From: Gymnopus androsaceus JB14
Lineage: Eukaryota; Basidiomycota; Agaricomycetes; Agaricales; Omphalotaceae
Length of the DNA stretch: 64,000 nt
Direction of reading: 5' to 3'
Assembly (NCBI GenBank): GCA_009733575.1
Contig: ML769393.1
Span: 510,447 to 574,446 of the forward strand
A program made the translations under genes and the position numbers. Of the stretch, positions 1 through 11,881 are shown one piece after another (the stretch's first letter is position 1; every line of letters starts with the position of its first letter). Below the pieces are notes generated by a model. That model ran no database searches. It was not told the origin of the DNA and saw only the letters and a list, made by a program, of their open reading frames with translations.

Positions 1-970
1 ATTTCCATATTCTCCCCCCTGTGCATTGACATCAGCTCCATTCTCTAGAAGCAACTTAGCAATGAATTCATTCCCTTCAATTGCAGCTTCCTGGAGGGCA
101 TTTCCATATCCTCCCCCCTGTGCATTGACATCAGCTCCATTCTCTAGAAGCAACTTAGCAATGACTTCATTCTCTGGATATGCTGCTGCTGCTGCCTGGA
201 GGGCATTTCCATATACTCCCTGTGCATTAACATCAGCTCCATTCTTTACAAGCAACTTAGCAATGAATTCATTCCCTTGAGTTGCAGCTGCCTGGAGGGC
301 ATTTCCATATTCTCCCCCCTGTGCATTGACATCAGCTCCATTCTCTAGAAGCAACTTAGCAATGACTTCATTCCCTTGATATACAGCTGCCTGGAGGGCA
401 TTTCCATATTCTCCCCCCCATGCATTGACATCAGCTCCTTTCTCTAGAAGCAACTTAGCAATGACTTCATTCCCTTGATAGGCAGCTGCCTGGAGGGCAT
501 TTCCATATTCTCCCCCCTGTGCATTGACATCAGCTCCATTCTCTAGAAGCAACTTAGCAATGACTTCATTCCCTTGATATGCAGCTGCCTGGAGGGCATT
601 TCCATATTCTCCCCCCCGTGCATTGACATCAGCTCCATTCTCTAGAAGCAACTTAGCAATGATTTCATTCCCCTGATATGCTGCTGCATAGAGGGCATTT
701 CCATATTTTCCCCCCTGTGCATTGACATCAGCTCCATTTTCTTGAAGCAACTTAGCAGCAACTTCATTCCCTTGATATGCAGCTGCCTGGAGGGCATTTC
801 CATATTCTCCCTCCTGTGCATTAACCTCAGCACCATTTTCCAAAAGCTGCTTTACAATAGTTTCATTTCCATTAAATGCAGCAACCTGGAGAGCATTTCC
901 ATAGTATCCTCCTTTACCATTCACATCAGCTCCATCATTGAGGAGGTCCTGAATGATTGGCCTGCACTGT
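1..970 (-). repeat. Homogenised 99-bp tandem repeats encoding ankyrin repeats
   Basis: About ten units with a period of exactly 99 bp (33 codons), except one of 102 bp. The anchor gcattgac (or a variant) recurs at 23, 122, 224, 323, 422, 521, 620, 719 and 818. On the minus strand each unit reads as an ankyrin repeat around NEVIAKLLLENGADVNAQ. Internal units are nearly identical at the DNA level, while the outermost unit near 920 is more diverged. Confidence 0.95.
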
Positions 971-2678
971 GACATTGCTGCATAGTATATTGGCACACCA
1001 ATATGAGTCTCATGCCTTCTTTGCCAATTTCTGATGATGTGATTTTCATACTCCTTTGCCCACTTCTTAAAGTGTAGATCATAATTTAGTAGTTGATGTG
1101 CTAAATGACACAGATTTTCCCTACATTTTGTTCCTTCACTTCTTGTACATGGGATAGCCAATACTTCATAGCATACCTCTGTAAGAACCAACTGCCATGC
1201 AGTAAAGAAAGATACATGTTTGAGCAATATTATTGTGTGCTAACTGATCATTAATCTTAAACAAATTAGCTGCATGAGCCTGATTAGAGAAGTTGATCAG
1301 AAATTCTTTCACTGAACTATGTGCTAGTTCGACAACATTATTTGTTGCAACAGTCACAAGATTGGAATCAACAATCAAATAAAGTTTGAGCTCTAGCTCA
1401 TTGCCCTCTTCCACAGTTTGAGTTTCCAGGTCTACAGCAAGGATTTCCCTGATCTGCCACCAATTCAAAGGCTCCAAGGAATATGTGAGCCATAAGATTA
1501 GTTGATGTGCATCTTTCCCATGCACTCCTTTGAGAGACTTTTCAATGGCTTGGAGGTAGGTTGCCTCCAAGTCAAGGGGTAGGGTTTTCAATGCTTGTCG
1601 AACCACTTTGGCAGTAGTACATTCTTGCAATTTCCTGAGCTGACAGTCAACCCAACGAAATCTTGAAATACCATGAGCAAAGATTACATTAAAATGAGAA
1701 TTCCACTCACTGTCCTTGTGATTTTTCAATTAATGTTTTCTGAACTTCAATATGCAAATCTTGATTAATGCCTAGATCTTTCAGTCTGGTTTCCACAAAA
1801 GTGGAGATATCTTTATAAATTCCCTGACCAAGTGCCCAGGTTTATTTGTAGGGCAATGTCAGCGGCCTTTCCTTCAGGTGGATATCGGCAGGTAACTGCA
1901 AAGGCAAGATTTTGACAATGATCTACAACCCATTTCAGAATCTGTCCTTGTGCTAATCTTGCACATTCATCAAAGGCATCCAGGACAATATATCCTTTGG
2001 TCATCTCCTGAACAATAATTTCCAAAGTATTTTCCAACTGCAACAGTGTGGGAGGAGCTCGACCTTGCTTGCAGTTTTGGTATAATGTCTTTAATGCTGG
2101 ATGAATTTGATACTGATTGAAAGCAATCTGCTCCAAAATTGATAACAAGAAACCTCGGTATGAGGATTTGACACCAGAGTTATCACGGGAATCAAAGTAA
2201 TGAAACCACACAGTAACTGGTGTCATTGTAGAAAGATGGTCAATAATGGTGGTTCTGGTAAAATTTATCAAAAGATCATTAGACTCCTCTGCTTGATTGT
2301 GCTTAATTATTGCACTTACGATAGCACAGTTTTTCCTGAGCCAGCTACAAATGAGGTCAATTGTTACTCTAATATATAAAACACTGATGCTTGCCTTTTC
2401 CTTGAATCCACAAGATACCACCAGTTTCTTCAATCCATTTGATATACTGCATGTGATTTAGTATCCATTCTCCAGTCCCCTCAGCTTTCTTATCAACAGC
2501 TGAAGTAAAATTGATGAAGCAGTTTGGTGCATTAAGCCAACCCCTAATTTTCTCTTCTTCATCATTTGCTACATTCAAACTTGAAAATTGTTCCATCAAA
2601 TGGGACTTCAATCTTGAACTTACAGATGACAGTAAACTGGCCACCATGGATCTCAAAATGAGAAGCATTTGCAAACAT
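1..2678 (-). CDS. NACHT-ankyrin NLR-like protein, frame-disrupted, partial at window edge
   Basis: Fungal NLR-like signalling ATPase with an N-terminal domain, a NACHT NTPase and C-terminal ankyrin repeats; relatives act in non-self recognition. The start is the ATG at 2678 (MFANASHFEIHGGQF), with an in-frame stop a little upstream. Introns at 2569-2623, 2345-2394 (GC-AG) and 1662-1710 restore a continuous family-like reading: Walker A GKAGSGKTVLS directly after the GC-AG intron, Walker B YIVLDAFDEC near 1980, a winged-helix-like stretch around 1300-1600, then ankyrin repeats from about 970 to beyond position 1. Three one-base frame breaks remain, near 2318 (just after the P-loop), near 1825 and near 1195. 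The gene is therefore either a pseudogene or carries assembly indels. The C-terminus lies outside the window. Family assignment is secure; integrity is not. Confidence 0.8.
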
Positions 2679-3450
2679 ACTTTGTGTGGCACTCTGAGAT
2701 TCAGCTTCAGGTTTATCTGCTTAATGGCTCACCTATTGCTATGAAAGTTTTGGATCAATGGGTCTTGCTCTCTGTGAACAGTCAATAATAAGATGGCGCT
2801 TAATGTGAATTTGCACACCTATCCCTTGATACAAGTGAATCACTCATGATGGCGGTAAGGTAAGGAGCTGTGAGAGGAAAACTGCCTTTATATACTATGC
2901 GAGCGCCAATTTCTGACATGGCTCAGACATCTGTTGACGTACGTACAGCTAATTGCAAACCGGAGGCCACGCTGGTGTGATGGCCGCTCGGCAAAGTCCA
3001 CTCAGTAAGCGCCAATGCCCTGCTCGAGTACCGGACGTCGGACGAGCTTATACTAATCGTCGCTTCACTGTTATTTAGCTGCGCGACGCAGAACAGAATT
3101 TTATGTATTTAAATAAGTAATGTTCAACTATGTCTGTCGTCCAAGCTCGTCACTTGTTGACAGTTGGTCGCTCGAACTTTTTTTGCTCTGCTTAATTCTC
3201 TGCTTGATGTATAATAGGCAGCCCCAGCTTGAACAGACATCGGTATACTATATATGGATGGTTATGCGGCCCTATTCCTCCTTTTCCTACAGTGCAAGTG
3301 AGCACATGAATCGAGAATGACAATGGTCACACCAGCGGAATTCCAAAGTGGCCTCCGGTTTTGCAATTTGCTGTAATGAACCCAGGGAACATTTCAGTCC
3401 AGGAAAAAAGCCATCTAAATTTATACTATACATAATCTACTTGCTGTTTT
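2679..3450. other. Intergenic: upstream region of the NACHT-ankyrin gene
   Basis: No supported gene. Short open frames here lack family similarity and splice logic. The promoter of the minus-strand NACHT-ankyrin gene should lie in the part nearest 2680. Confidence 0.5.
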
Positions 3451-5030
3451 CTATCGTTTAAATCGCTTCCCGTTATTTTCTTTCGGTGATAAACTATCAT
3501 CGTCTAAATCCCAATCCATATCTCTTTCTCGAGTCCTTTTTGCGCTCTTAGTTTCGGTAGGCTCCACATCAACGTCCATAGAATCGTCCTCAAGGACGAT
3601 ACCTCTTCCGCCTAACCCACCTTCATCAACAGCGGAGGATGATGGCCCAGGCCAGACGTGGAATTTTGCCATCCTCTCCACCTGATATAAGGACCTGACC
3701 CTGCACAAAGGGTGTGGATATAGAAGAACACATTCGAACTATTAAACACTGACCTGTTCATCCCATAACAAACTCCTCACAATTCCTTCGTGTCCCGTTG
3801 ACCATAATTGGTGTAGGGACCATTCCCCTTCGCCTTGAGGTAACGATAAATCACCTTTTGATAACAGTGCGACGTCGCCCCTACGAGGAAATGAGTCAAT
3901 CATCATCATTGCAGGACGAACGAAAGACATACTCGTTCGATCCGACGAAAACACCTAAATGACTTGACGCAGAGGAGGAAGACGCGGTGATAAGGTAATC
4001 AGTGACCCATGTAGTCGGTCCACTGTGCAGACACGGAGCACGAATGTCATGCGATTGCAGGAGGTCAAGCTGCGAAGCAGTCAGTTAACAAATATGTTCG
4101 TATTTTTTGGACTCATACCTCTCCCGACCACGTACTAAACGTCTCCATATCGCTCGCAGCCCATATATTTGAACCGTCCGGCATCCATCCAGCCTGACTA
4201 ATGCTACATCCCCAATTACCCACATTGACTACGGCTTCATCTTCGTCCGGCTCATCGGCGTTCGAGAGCGAGATCAGTCCGTCCGAGGAAGCTGTCAGCA
4301 GCGTATTAGTCCGTGAGGATGAAAACTGAGCCACAGTAATGTCATCCGAATGGGTTGAGCTGTGTGTTCGGAGCGGAGCAGCTGGCTGACGCGGATCCCT
4401 ATTATCAACGTCAACGTTAGCCGCAGCCAGAGCGAAAAGGCAAGAAACACAGACCAATACAATACCAGTGCTTCATCGCCCTGCAGCTCCGTCCCCGCAG
4501 CCACGGTATATCCGTCTGAAGAAACGTCAAACGACAATAGGCCGCGCGATTTTCCGAGATCGGTCACTGCGAAAATCTAATGTCTCTCAAAGCAGCAGCA
4601 GTGCCAGAGAGTCAAACTCACTTTTGATTCCATGACTCCCGCTGCGCTCATCCCATGCTCTCACTGATCCGTCCTTGCCAGAGCTGACCAGCATAGGGCC
4701 ATTCAATCCTGCGATCGAGTTGACTGAACGCATAAATGTCGAAGCAACTTCGTGTCCCGGTAGTGATTGGATTTTTTGAAGTGTTTGCTTGGCGTAAATG
4801 TGTATTGGACACGTAGAAATATCACCGTTTATCGTCTTTTTCTTCGAGCCTGAAGGTGCGGAGGAGGAAGAAGAGTCTGACTGAGAGCCAGAGCTCATCG
4901 CAGCATAGTTTCCATTTAGACTTGCCAGGCCAAGAACATATGATTCCCCAGTAGAAATCGTGCTAATTGTGGTGCTTCTTAGAGGAGAGGTGGTTGTTTT
5001 TAGGTGCGGAGAGGCGATGAGATTCTGCAT
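3451..5030 (-). CDS. WD40 repeat protein, WDR89-like
   Basis: Probable seven-bladed WD40 scaffold resembling WDR89; molecular role unknown. I chose the ATG at 5030 (MQNLIASPHL); the longer upstream frame begins with GTG. Introns at 4567-4621, 4399-4454 and 4070-4118, plus one ending near 3710, join the exons. Visible blades include SSGKDGSVRAWDER, the segment around LVLYWDPRQPA, LLTASSDGLISL and a late blade GQVLISGGEDGKI. The C-terminus is acidic then basic (DMDVDVEPTE, then NGKRFKR). Near 3661-3667 the frame shifts by one base between EDGKI and HVWPGP, inside a conserved blade. An extra T in the run AAAATTCC would explain it, so this may be an assembly indel. The closest named family is my inference from blade spacing. 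Confidence 0.75.
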
Positions 5031-6703
5031 GGTCGAAGAAAAAAATGATAGGCGCTCAGGTTTCCTTTCTTCCGTGTGTACCTTTTCCTCAACCGCCACC
5101 TTCCGACCAGCACATTTATCAGTGGCTCAATGAGAGAATACTCCGCATCTGCAAAGAGAACGTATCATTATTCCCCGCGATCCAAGCATGATCAGTGCCG
5201 TATACGTTCTACTGCGTTCATTCATTCATTCAAGTTGTTCAAAGTCTGTAAGTTAATTTTGCCGTTTCTAAAGACTCCACTTTATTGCCTTTGGGAATTC
5301 CATCTAGAATGTCTGCATTCTTGTTTTTTGGGGAATCATCAAGCAACCTTCTTCTGCATTTAGCTTCACTAGCTCCGAGCTTTGTACTAAAGAGTAGGTC
5401 TTTTGTTCCTGCTACAGTATCATGATGGGTATTCATCTATTCATTCTCAGATAGAGATTACGTGCTGTGTAATCATCTTTCCAAGCTTTACATCGCGTCT
5501 TATTGGGATTTGAGCGTCGGACGCAAAACAAATGACGTTCAGTGAGTCTACAGTTTTTGGGATTGTAAGTTAATGTTACCCTTTCCAGGGTATTTCGCAT
5601 GTCGTTCATTGCCTTTGGGAATTTCATCAAGAATGTCTGCATTGTTGTGTTTTAGGGAATCGTCAAGCGACCTTCTTCTACATTTGGCTTCACTAGGTCC
5701 GAGCCTTGTACTCGTACGAGCCGAATCTAACTCTGTAGGTACTCTGTAGGTCCTCTTTGTTCTTGCTACGGGTATCGATGTACTCTCTATCGACTCTCTT
5801 GAGATGTTGTGTAATCATTATTGGTTTCCATGTTACGGTTCCTCAAAGTCTCCAAGTTCTACGTCTGGTCCTGCTGGGAGCTGTGGGGCCGGTTCCTCAA
5901 GTAGCCAAGGTTCAAGTTGACGCGAAACCGATCGTTGAATACCCGTACTTTTGAGGATGCAACCATCCTTAGCTGAGGTCTCAAATTTAGTAGATCGGCG
6001 ACATACGTTGGAAATAGTCCGCGCCACGCCTTCGTCCGAGTCGAGGTCGAATACACGTCGATCATGATGCTGATTGAAGCTTGAAGCAAGTGAAATTTGA
6101 CCTCATCCTAGTATGTATGATTTTGACGGACTCAGCAACTTCCGATTCTCAACCAAGCAATCTCTGTTGGTCCGGTTGTTGGCCTGATCTTCGGTGACTA
6201 CGAATCGCAGGCTAGTGTCAGAGAGACAGACAGACAAAGAAACACTGGAGTGACTCGGTTGAGCTCCGAATTTTCAGCTGCGGATGTTCTGTCGACGTCG
6301 TAATAGGATGATGTAGCTGTGCGTATGACTGGGATTCTTCTCCGTAGGTATTAATCTATCGCGAACGCAATTTACCTCCTGTCGATCTTATACTTTCAGC
6401 TTTTTGAGACGACTACGGGCTCAATCAGTTGAAACGAGCGTCACCGGAAGCAAGTTGTTAGGTACCAGCGGAGTACTGGTTTCGGTCTCCAGCAACGGGA
6501 TCCAGACTTTTGATCCGGATTACGTGACCGCTTTATTGTCCATCCTATAACTGAACAATGGCGACCTCGTTTTTCTTTTGTACTCTCTCTTGCCGCTGTC
6601 TTTGTACTCTTCCCGAATCTTATTGTTACTGGACACCCTTATAATCGCATCTGTCCCTCACATCCTTTACCTTTTCTTTGACGACCTTCAACTTCACGAA
6701 TCC
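5031..6703. other. Intergenic between divergent genes, with a duplicated segment
   Basis: Divergent promoter region between the WDR89-like gene (-) and the unknown gene at 6704 (+). It contains the 105-bp direct duplication annotated separately. I see no other supported gene. Confidence 0.5.
5284..5712 (-). repeat. Diverged direct duplication of a 105-bp coding-like segment
   Basis: The segments 5284-5388 and 5608-5712 align without gaps at an offset of 324 bp. Both are open in the same minus-strand frame and encode similar peptides (LGASEAKCRRRLLDDS versus LGPSEAKCRRRSLDDS, then NADILD and IPKGN). Similarity continues more weakly into flanking sequence (gtaggtc ... tgctac, gtgtaatcat). No known family recognised. 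Confidence 0.7.
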
Positions 6704-7637
6704 ATGTCGTCTTCACACCAAATTCCTCCTACGACTAATGTTCTTTCGCACTCACAGCGTGTCCGCATTATGCGCTCGACCCGAAAACTTGGCGAGATGC
6801 TAGGAACTACACCATTTATTAATGGCTCAGAGCGACCAGCAGCGTTGCCTGTGCGCTCATCTTCCCTCCAGCGTTCTTCATCGCTTCGGCTCTCACAGAA
6901 GAAGGGAAAGAAACCGCTGCCTCGCCCACTCGTATTATCTCTGCATGCTCTCCCTGCATCTCCCAAAGTTCCTGCGGGTCCTACCACGCCGCTTTCTCCT
7001 ACAACCAACATGCCTTCATTCAGCGCATATCATGATGATCGTGAAGGAAACGACTTGCAGATTCGTCGGAAACGTATCGCTAAGCTTAAGCGTACATTGG
7101 GCGATGACGTTCCGGTGGCCAGAATCCTCGAACAGCAGAATATTTCTCCTGAATTAGGTGAATAATTTTTTCAAGCAACTTTTTGTACATATTTCTGACT
7201 TATTCTACTACCAACTAGTTTTTGAATCTCGACCTCGCCCTTCTCGACCTCGAAGCTGCTCTGTTGATGCTGGAGCATTCGCTGCTACGTTCCAGGTCAA
7301 TGTCGTAAGCCCTACTGAGCCTACTTTCCAACACCCGCAGTCTCCTGTCCGGAGCTCGTCCCAACAGGTTCCTCCGAAGCCCCGTACGCTCGCTAGCAGA
7401 CTCCGCCAACGTCATGTCCATACGTCCTCTTTGGGTCTGGAAGGTCTTCACCTTCAGCAGGTTACCGTTGAGGAGCCGGTTCGTAAATCGACCGACTCTG
7501 CATGGTCTATGTCATCCAGTACCTCTTCAAAGTCGAACAAAGAGACGTATAGGAAGCAAGCTGGCTGGAGTGGAGAGTGGAATCGAGAAGACTTGCAGGA
7601 CGTGATGAATCGGTTGAGAGGGCTCAAGGCAGCATGA
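6704..7637 (+). CDS. Conserved hypothetical Ser/Pro/basic-rich protein
   Basis: Unrecognised protein of about 290 residues. The start is the first ATG in good context (MSSSHQIPPT); the longer frame upstream begins with TTG. One GT-AG intron (7158-7218) joins SPEL to VFESRPRP in phase. The N-terminal half holds RSTRKLGEMLGTTPF, which looks like a conserved core, then a Ser-rich and Lys/Arg-rich stretch (SSSLQRSSSLRLSQKKGKK) that could be a phosphorylated or nuclear-localising region. A helical segment, RKRIAKLKRTLGDDVP, precedes the intron. The C-terminus ends WNREDLQDVMNRLRGLKAA, predicted helical. No membrane segment, signal peptide or catalytic motif is visible. Both exons are intact. Confidence 0.7.
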
Positions 7638-9633
7638 AGCGTCTTTCGTTTATTGATTAATCCGATACAGGCCAGGGCTCCTCCAAAAACTTTCAGATTC
7701 TAGCTGCAGAACCTCATTCCCGCCTACCATCAATATTTTTCACATCTTCGCATTGTATTAACCCTTGCATTGTACATCTTGCATGCATGTATCATTTGTT
7801 TCCTTATCCATCTTCATTCTGTACTTAATGGGTTATTGAGGCTTGTACCTATTCTCACATTCTTGTACTATTGCTCTGCTGTGCAGATACGATACGAACT
7901 GTTTCTGACGTCCACGAACTATCTCATACATTACGATTACTTTGAATAATTACCACACTCGTTCTCGACTCTTTCTTATTTTACTCTTGCCTGTCTATCA
8001 TAATATGTAAACCCTCATATCCAATACAATCATGTTCATATCACCGCTACCTACCAGCTCTGGAATATTGTTCATCGGGACGCTCAGTGTCCAGATCCTG
8101 CTTTGCGTCCGGAAAATCGGAAAGAATATCTTCAATACTCAAGTCGAGACCTAGTCAAGACAGCAAACCTCGAGGCCAACTCGAGGCTCAGACAGGTGAA
8201 TGATGGTTGTGCTGTGGTGCTGTGGTGCTAATAGCAGTTAAATAAACTGTAGCCGGTAGTGAACCCAGGTTAAAAACGTGTTTCTTCACCCACTTGTTAG
8301 TGTTTGATCGACGAGTATGACATGGAAAATGCCGCAGCGTAGTTTATCTTACCGCCGCAACTTTTGTCATTGACGTAGAGCGGGCATGATGCGGAGCTGG
8401 CAAGTGTATTATTATGATATGATTCATTGAGCAAGTGTTAAGTTACTAATTCTAGACTCGATGGTGCTTCTCGACATGGAATCTGGATTCCAGACCAAGG
8501 CGAGATTGCCACATCGACTCGGTTATTGCCTAACACCTTGGAGAAAAAATATATACATCGTCCGACATGGCATCGCAGAGCCACTGGACACATATCCGAT
8601 TGCAAGACGCGTGCCGCCGCCGCCGTGCGACTGCGACAGCAACAGCAATTGAGCCATACACAGTTCCGGCTGTCCCTCCCTTGAAGAGCATGAAACACGT
8701 CCGGGGAGCGTTCAACTGCGTTGGCTTACGCGCAGCCTCTTGAGAGATGAATCAGAGACCGATGTACTAACATTCGTTCAAGGATACAAGCCAGTAATAC
8801 CTAGTATCTGTAAGCCTTGAGGTAGGAAAACATTTAAATTAGGATACGAAAAAAATAATAATAATTCACTTGTAGGGAGACGACCAGACCCCCAGTATAA
8901 AAATATTCGAGTCTCAGACTCCGTATCAAATGGATTTAAATCTGTTCCATTGGAACTATACCGTTTATACCGCTGCCATTATCTGTGGAGATGGGGTCGA
9001 AGTATTTTGGGAGGAGGCGCTGAGAGGCGCCACCAATGATTGGATACATACGACAAATGAAATCTTCTTGACATGGAAAGTAGTAGAAGTAGAAATATTA
9101 CGTTCGATCTTTCGCGCTCACCTTTGATTTTACAAGAACCATTTCTCTACGTTTGAACTTGAAGAACGAGCTCCGTTCCACAAGAAATCAAGCAAGAATT
9201 AATCAAGATACTGTATGTTTTTTTTTCCGACTTGAGATCGCCGTGCGAACCACAGCTTTGACCACGGGCGCCTGTTCAGCTCTGAACTTCCATCATCAAA
9301 ACTTTCTAATAGTTACTCAACTTATGGCCACAAGACAATCAATATCCAGCTCGGGCAGCAGTAATAAGATTTAGCGCTTGCTGCCCGAATATGCATCGTT
9401 AACGATTGCACACAGGAAATTGGCGAAACCGACCTCATCAAAGCTAACAGAGGGAGTAATGAAGCAAGAGTTGTTAAATCTTCGAGGCCGACACATTGTG
9501 AGGAACTGGAATTCATAGCCTACCAGTAGGAGTAACTCACTGGAATATTAGTTCTTTGCCTACCTATAGTAACGTTTCTCTCCTTTTACTTATGAAAGTT
9601 GCAGACTCTGATATATTATTATTATTTATGTAG
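7638..9633. other. Intergenic, about 2 kb, no supported gene
   Basis: Only short frames without family features. A small duplication (tgtgctg/tggtgct) occurs near 8205-8230. Upstream exon(s) of the gene at 9634 probably lie in the last 200 bases, but I could not place them. Confidence 0.4.
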
Positions 9634-10508
9634 GGTCATCATTTGGACCTGCAGGAAAAGGTAACGCGATTCCATTCGTCGTTACTCAAAGGCTCGGTCG
9701 AAGGAATAGATCTATCTATCCTCATCAAACCTCGAAGATTACATTTTACTCTCGGCGTAATGTCTCTTTCATCATCATCGAATGGTCATCCCAGAGGATC
9801 CAATCGCGACTCTGCCAATCCCAGCTCAAGTTCAGCACATACCGTTGAATCTGCGCTAGAGCTTCTACGATCTCTCCAGCCTCAGTTATCCATGCTTTGT
9901 TCAATCGGCAAGACTGGTTCTCTGCAGGCGTCTTTGGAGAAAGTCGGAACGTTTGGAACGAACAAGGGCTCTCGAGTGCTATGGGCAAGCCCTCGAGAAG
10001 ATGAAGAGGGATGGTCAGAGTCTGAAGGGGATCGTGAGGAAAGGTTGAAGCTTGTTCGTGTTGCAGGTGCGCCTTCCTGATGCGTTCAGCCTCAGTATTT
10101 CCTACTAAATGTAATTCAGAAATGGTTCATCAGGCATTCAAAGACGCCAAATATATTATTGAAGAGAGGCCATTGAAGGTTTGCTTTGGTTTTGCACATA
10201 CTCTTAGATTCTTACTATGTTCATATAGCTTCATTGCACGCTTATCAACACAACCTACCGGAAGCCCAAGAGTCAACAGCTTTTCTCATTTCCCGACGTC
10301 TTATCGTCAAAGGCGTTATTGGATTTTCAAACAAGTGAAGGTGGCTTCACAGGCCGTGTCTTCTGCGTCGGACGGAACCGTCCGAGTCTCTCTTGGAACT
10401 TATGATATCCCAGAAATCCAACTGTGCGCTATGGGAAGCCATGGTCCTGAGGATCAGTATATCAGTCTGGGCGGTGTTTCGTTTAGCGACGATGTCGGGC
10501 AGCGATAG
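9634..10508 (+). CDS. ASCC1/AKAP7-like 2H phosphoesterase domain protein, 5' end unresolved
   Basis: Member of the 2H phosphoesterase group (AKAP7 NLS / ASCC1 C-terminal domain), which acts on RNA ends or cyclic phosphates. Both hallmark HxT motifs are visible: LHFTLGVMSL near 9750 and LHCTLINT after the last intron near 10230. The exon after an acceptor at 9633 begins GHHLDLQEKV, typical of the domain start. Two further introns follow (after VRVA near 10066, and 10179-10228, whose acceptor gives LKLHCTLIN). The C-terminus GTYDIPEIQLCAMGS is also typical. Between FSFPDVLSSKALLDF and SLGTYDI the frame shifts once (about 10290-10370), with no convincing intron; assembly indel or decay. The first exon and true ATG were not found. 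Confidence 0.72.
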
Positions 10509-10797
10509 ATTTTTAAAGTGAAGGTTATACTCTACAAAGTGCAAAACGTCTTTTAACCTATTCACTATCATTTTTGTAACGCTACTCGGCCGGATGTAAA
10601 TGAACTAGCAAAGATATCGTTTCAGAAGTTTTTACGAAACGAGTGTCGACGTCTCGAGAACGACAATGCAGTGTCGATGCTTAACTGCAGATGCACATTA
10701 GCTTGTAGTTATCCATCCAGCTCGGAGAATTACTTTTGAAACTTGTAGAAAATCGTTCAGGAACACTTCAATTAACATTCGCGGATCATGTCGGAAA

Positions 10798-10970
10798 CCT
10801 TGAATTTCGGCTATAACCGGCTGTAACCGCTTATAAACCCCATAATCAGAATCCCGGTTATAAGCGATGATGCGAAAAGAGTCGGATGTTAATTAAGCGC
10901 TTAATCATAACACAGCCAACGATTGTAAGCGCTTGTGCCACATCTACAAATATAAGCGCTTATAATTGCT
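10798..10970. repeat. AAGCGCTT palindrome-rich segment, left flank of the SIN3/TRA1 mosaic
   Basis: Perfect 14-bp palindromes attaagcgcttaat (10892-10905) and tataagcgcttata (10951-10964), plus an imperfect copy around 10925-10936. Upstream are the related half-sites accgcttataa and ggttataagcg. Related motifs reappear at 16036-16140. Such clustered palindromes resemble subterminal repeats of DNA transposons, but no transposase is seen. Confidence 0.6.
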
Positions 10971-11232
10971 GAGTGCGTATACTAGTACTTTCAGAAGCTG
11001 AGTTGTACATACTATATCTATTAGTTTACTTCACTTACTGTACTTCGTAGTTTATTAGTTACTTGTACTTGTTTCACTTACTATTGTACTTTGTAGTTTA
11101 CTGTACTGAGCTTTATTAGTACTTTGTAGCTTACTGTAGTTCGTCGTTCAATTAGTATTAGTTACTGTATAGTTCTGCTATTCCTGTAGATTATGTAAGC
11201 AAATTAGTAGTTTGCTGGAAAATTTTAAAGTG

Positions 11233-11325
11233 ATTTACTGACCGGTTCGAACCATTGACCTCCTGTTACGCGAGCGTTAATGGTACTCTAATGGGCATAG
11301 TTACCACTTGGTAACGCCGCCATAT
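11233..11325 (-). repeat. tRNA-derived (SINE-like) Pol III promoter element
   Basis: On the minus strand an A-box-like ttaccaagtgg lies inside a hairpin (gttacc-aagt-ggtaac), followed about 60 nt later by a B-box ggttcgaacc. The spacing suits a tRNA with a long variable arm, but the acceptor, anticodon and T stems do not pair properly, so it is not a working tRNA. Most likely a tRNA-derived repeat head or a tRNA relic. Confidence 0.45.
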
Positions 11326-11881
11326 TTATTAAGGAACCCTAGTTCCATAACACAGATAGATTAGGGCTTTTCCTTATATGAGCTCCTCCAGCTCGGCGCT
11401 GTGTACAGAGATTTGACTGGTCGGAGTCACTAGTAAAGAAAGGCCGAGGACCGGAGGCATTGTTAGTCTGAAATTAATATTGCAGAACAAGTTGAAAAAC
11501 AACAAAGACGCAGTGCCATATCACGAATACTGGAAATTCGGAACACGTGTTCTAGGGGAGATGATATGTGAGCTATTCGAAGAATGTGAGGTGGACAGAG
11601 CTAGAATTTCTTTAGTAATTGTTATGGCCAGTTAGTAGGAGACAAAAGCATACTTTGCTAACCGAGCAGTCCACAGACATCATATAAGCAATTAGAGGCA
11701 TTTGGGGTCACATAGTACGCTTACCTGGTGAGAAAGGGCTTTTTGACCTCTTGCTGCACTACTCCCTGGCTACTCCTTCCGTCAATTTGTTCTGGTCATA
11801 ACGTTGGTCAGAACGGATAATATGTGGGGATAAAACCCATACCGAAACATATGAATCAATGTAAGCCTGCCACCGTCCGGT

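Larger units (their letters stand above)
10509..11881. other. Repeat-rich gene-poor stretch
   Basis: Holds the palindrome-rich segment (10798-10970), an AT-rich low-complexity run of degenerate units like ctttgtagtttactgta (about 10980-11210), a tRNA-like Pol III box pair (11233-11325), and a short plus-strand coding-like stretch (11461-11634, including DAVPYHEYWKFGTRVLGEM) of unknown origin. No complete gene. Confidence 0.55.

Noticed and set aside
1..970. Regular spacing suggestive of a CRISPR-like or satellite array
   Set aside because: The 99-bp unit equals 33 codons and translates on the minus strand into ankyrin repeats, so it is coding.
5031..5099. Longer N-terminus for the WDR89-like protein
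   Set aside because: That extension starts with GTG, which is not a normal nuclear start in fungi; the ATG at 5030 follows.
8438..9374. Several short open frames between the two genes
   Set aside because: Overlapping on both strands, no domain features, no consistent splicing; treated as chance frames.
11233..11325. Functional tRNA gene
   Set aside because: A and B boxes are present but acceptor, anticodon and T stems do not pair.
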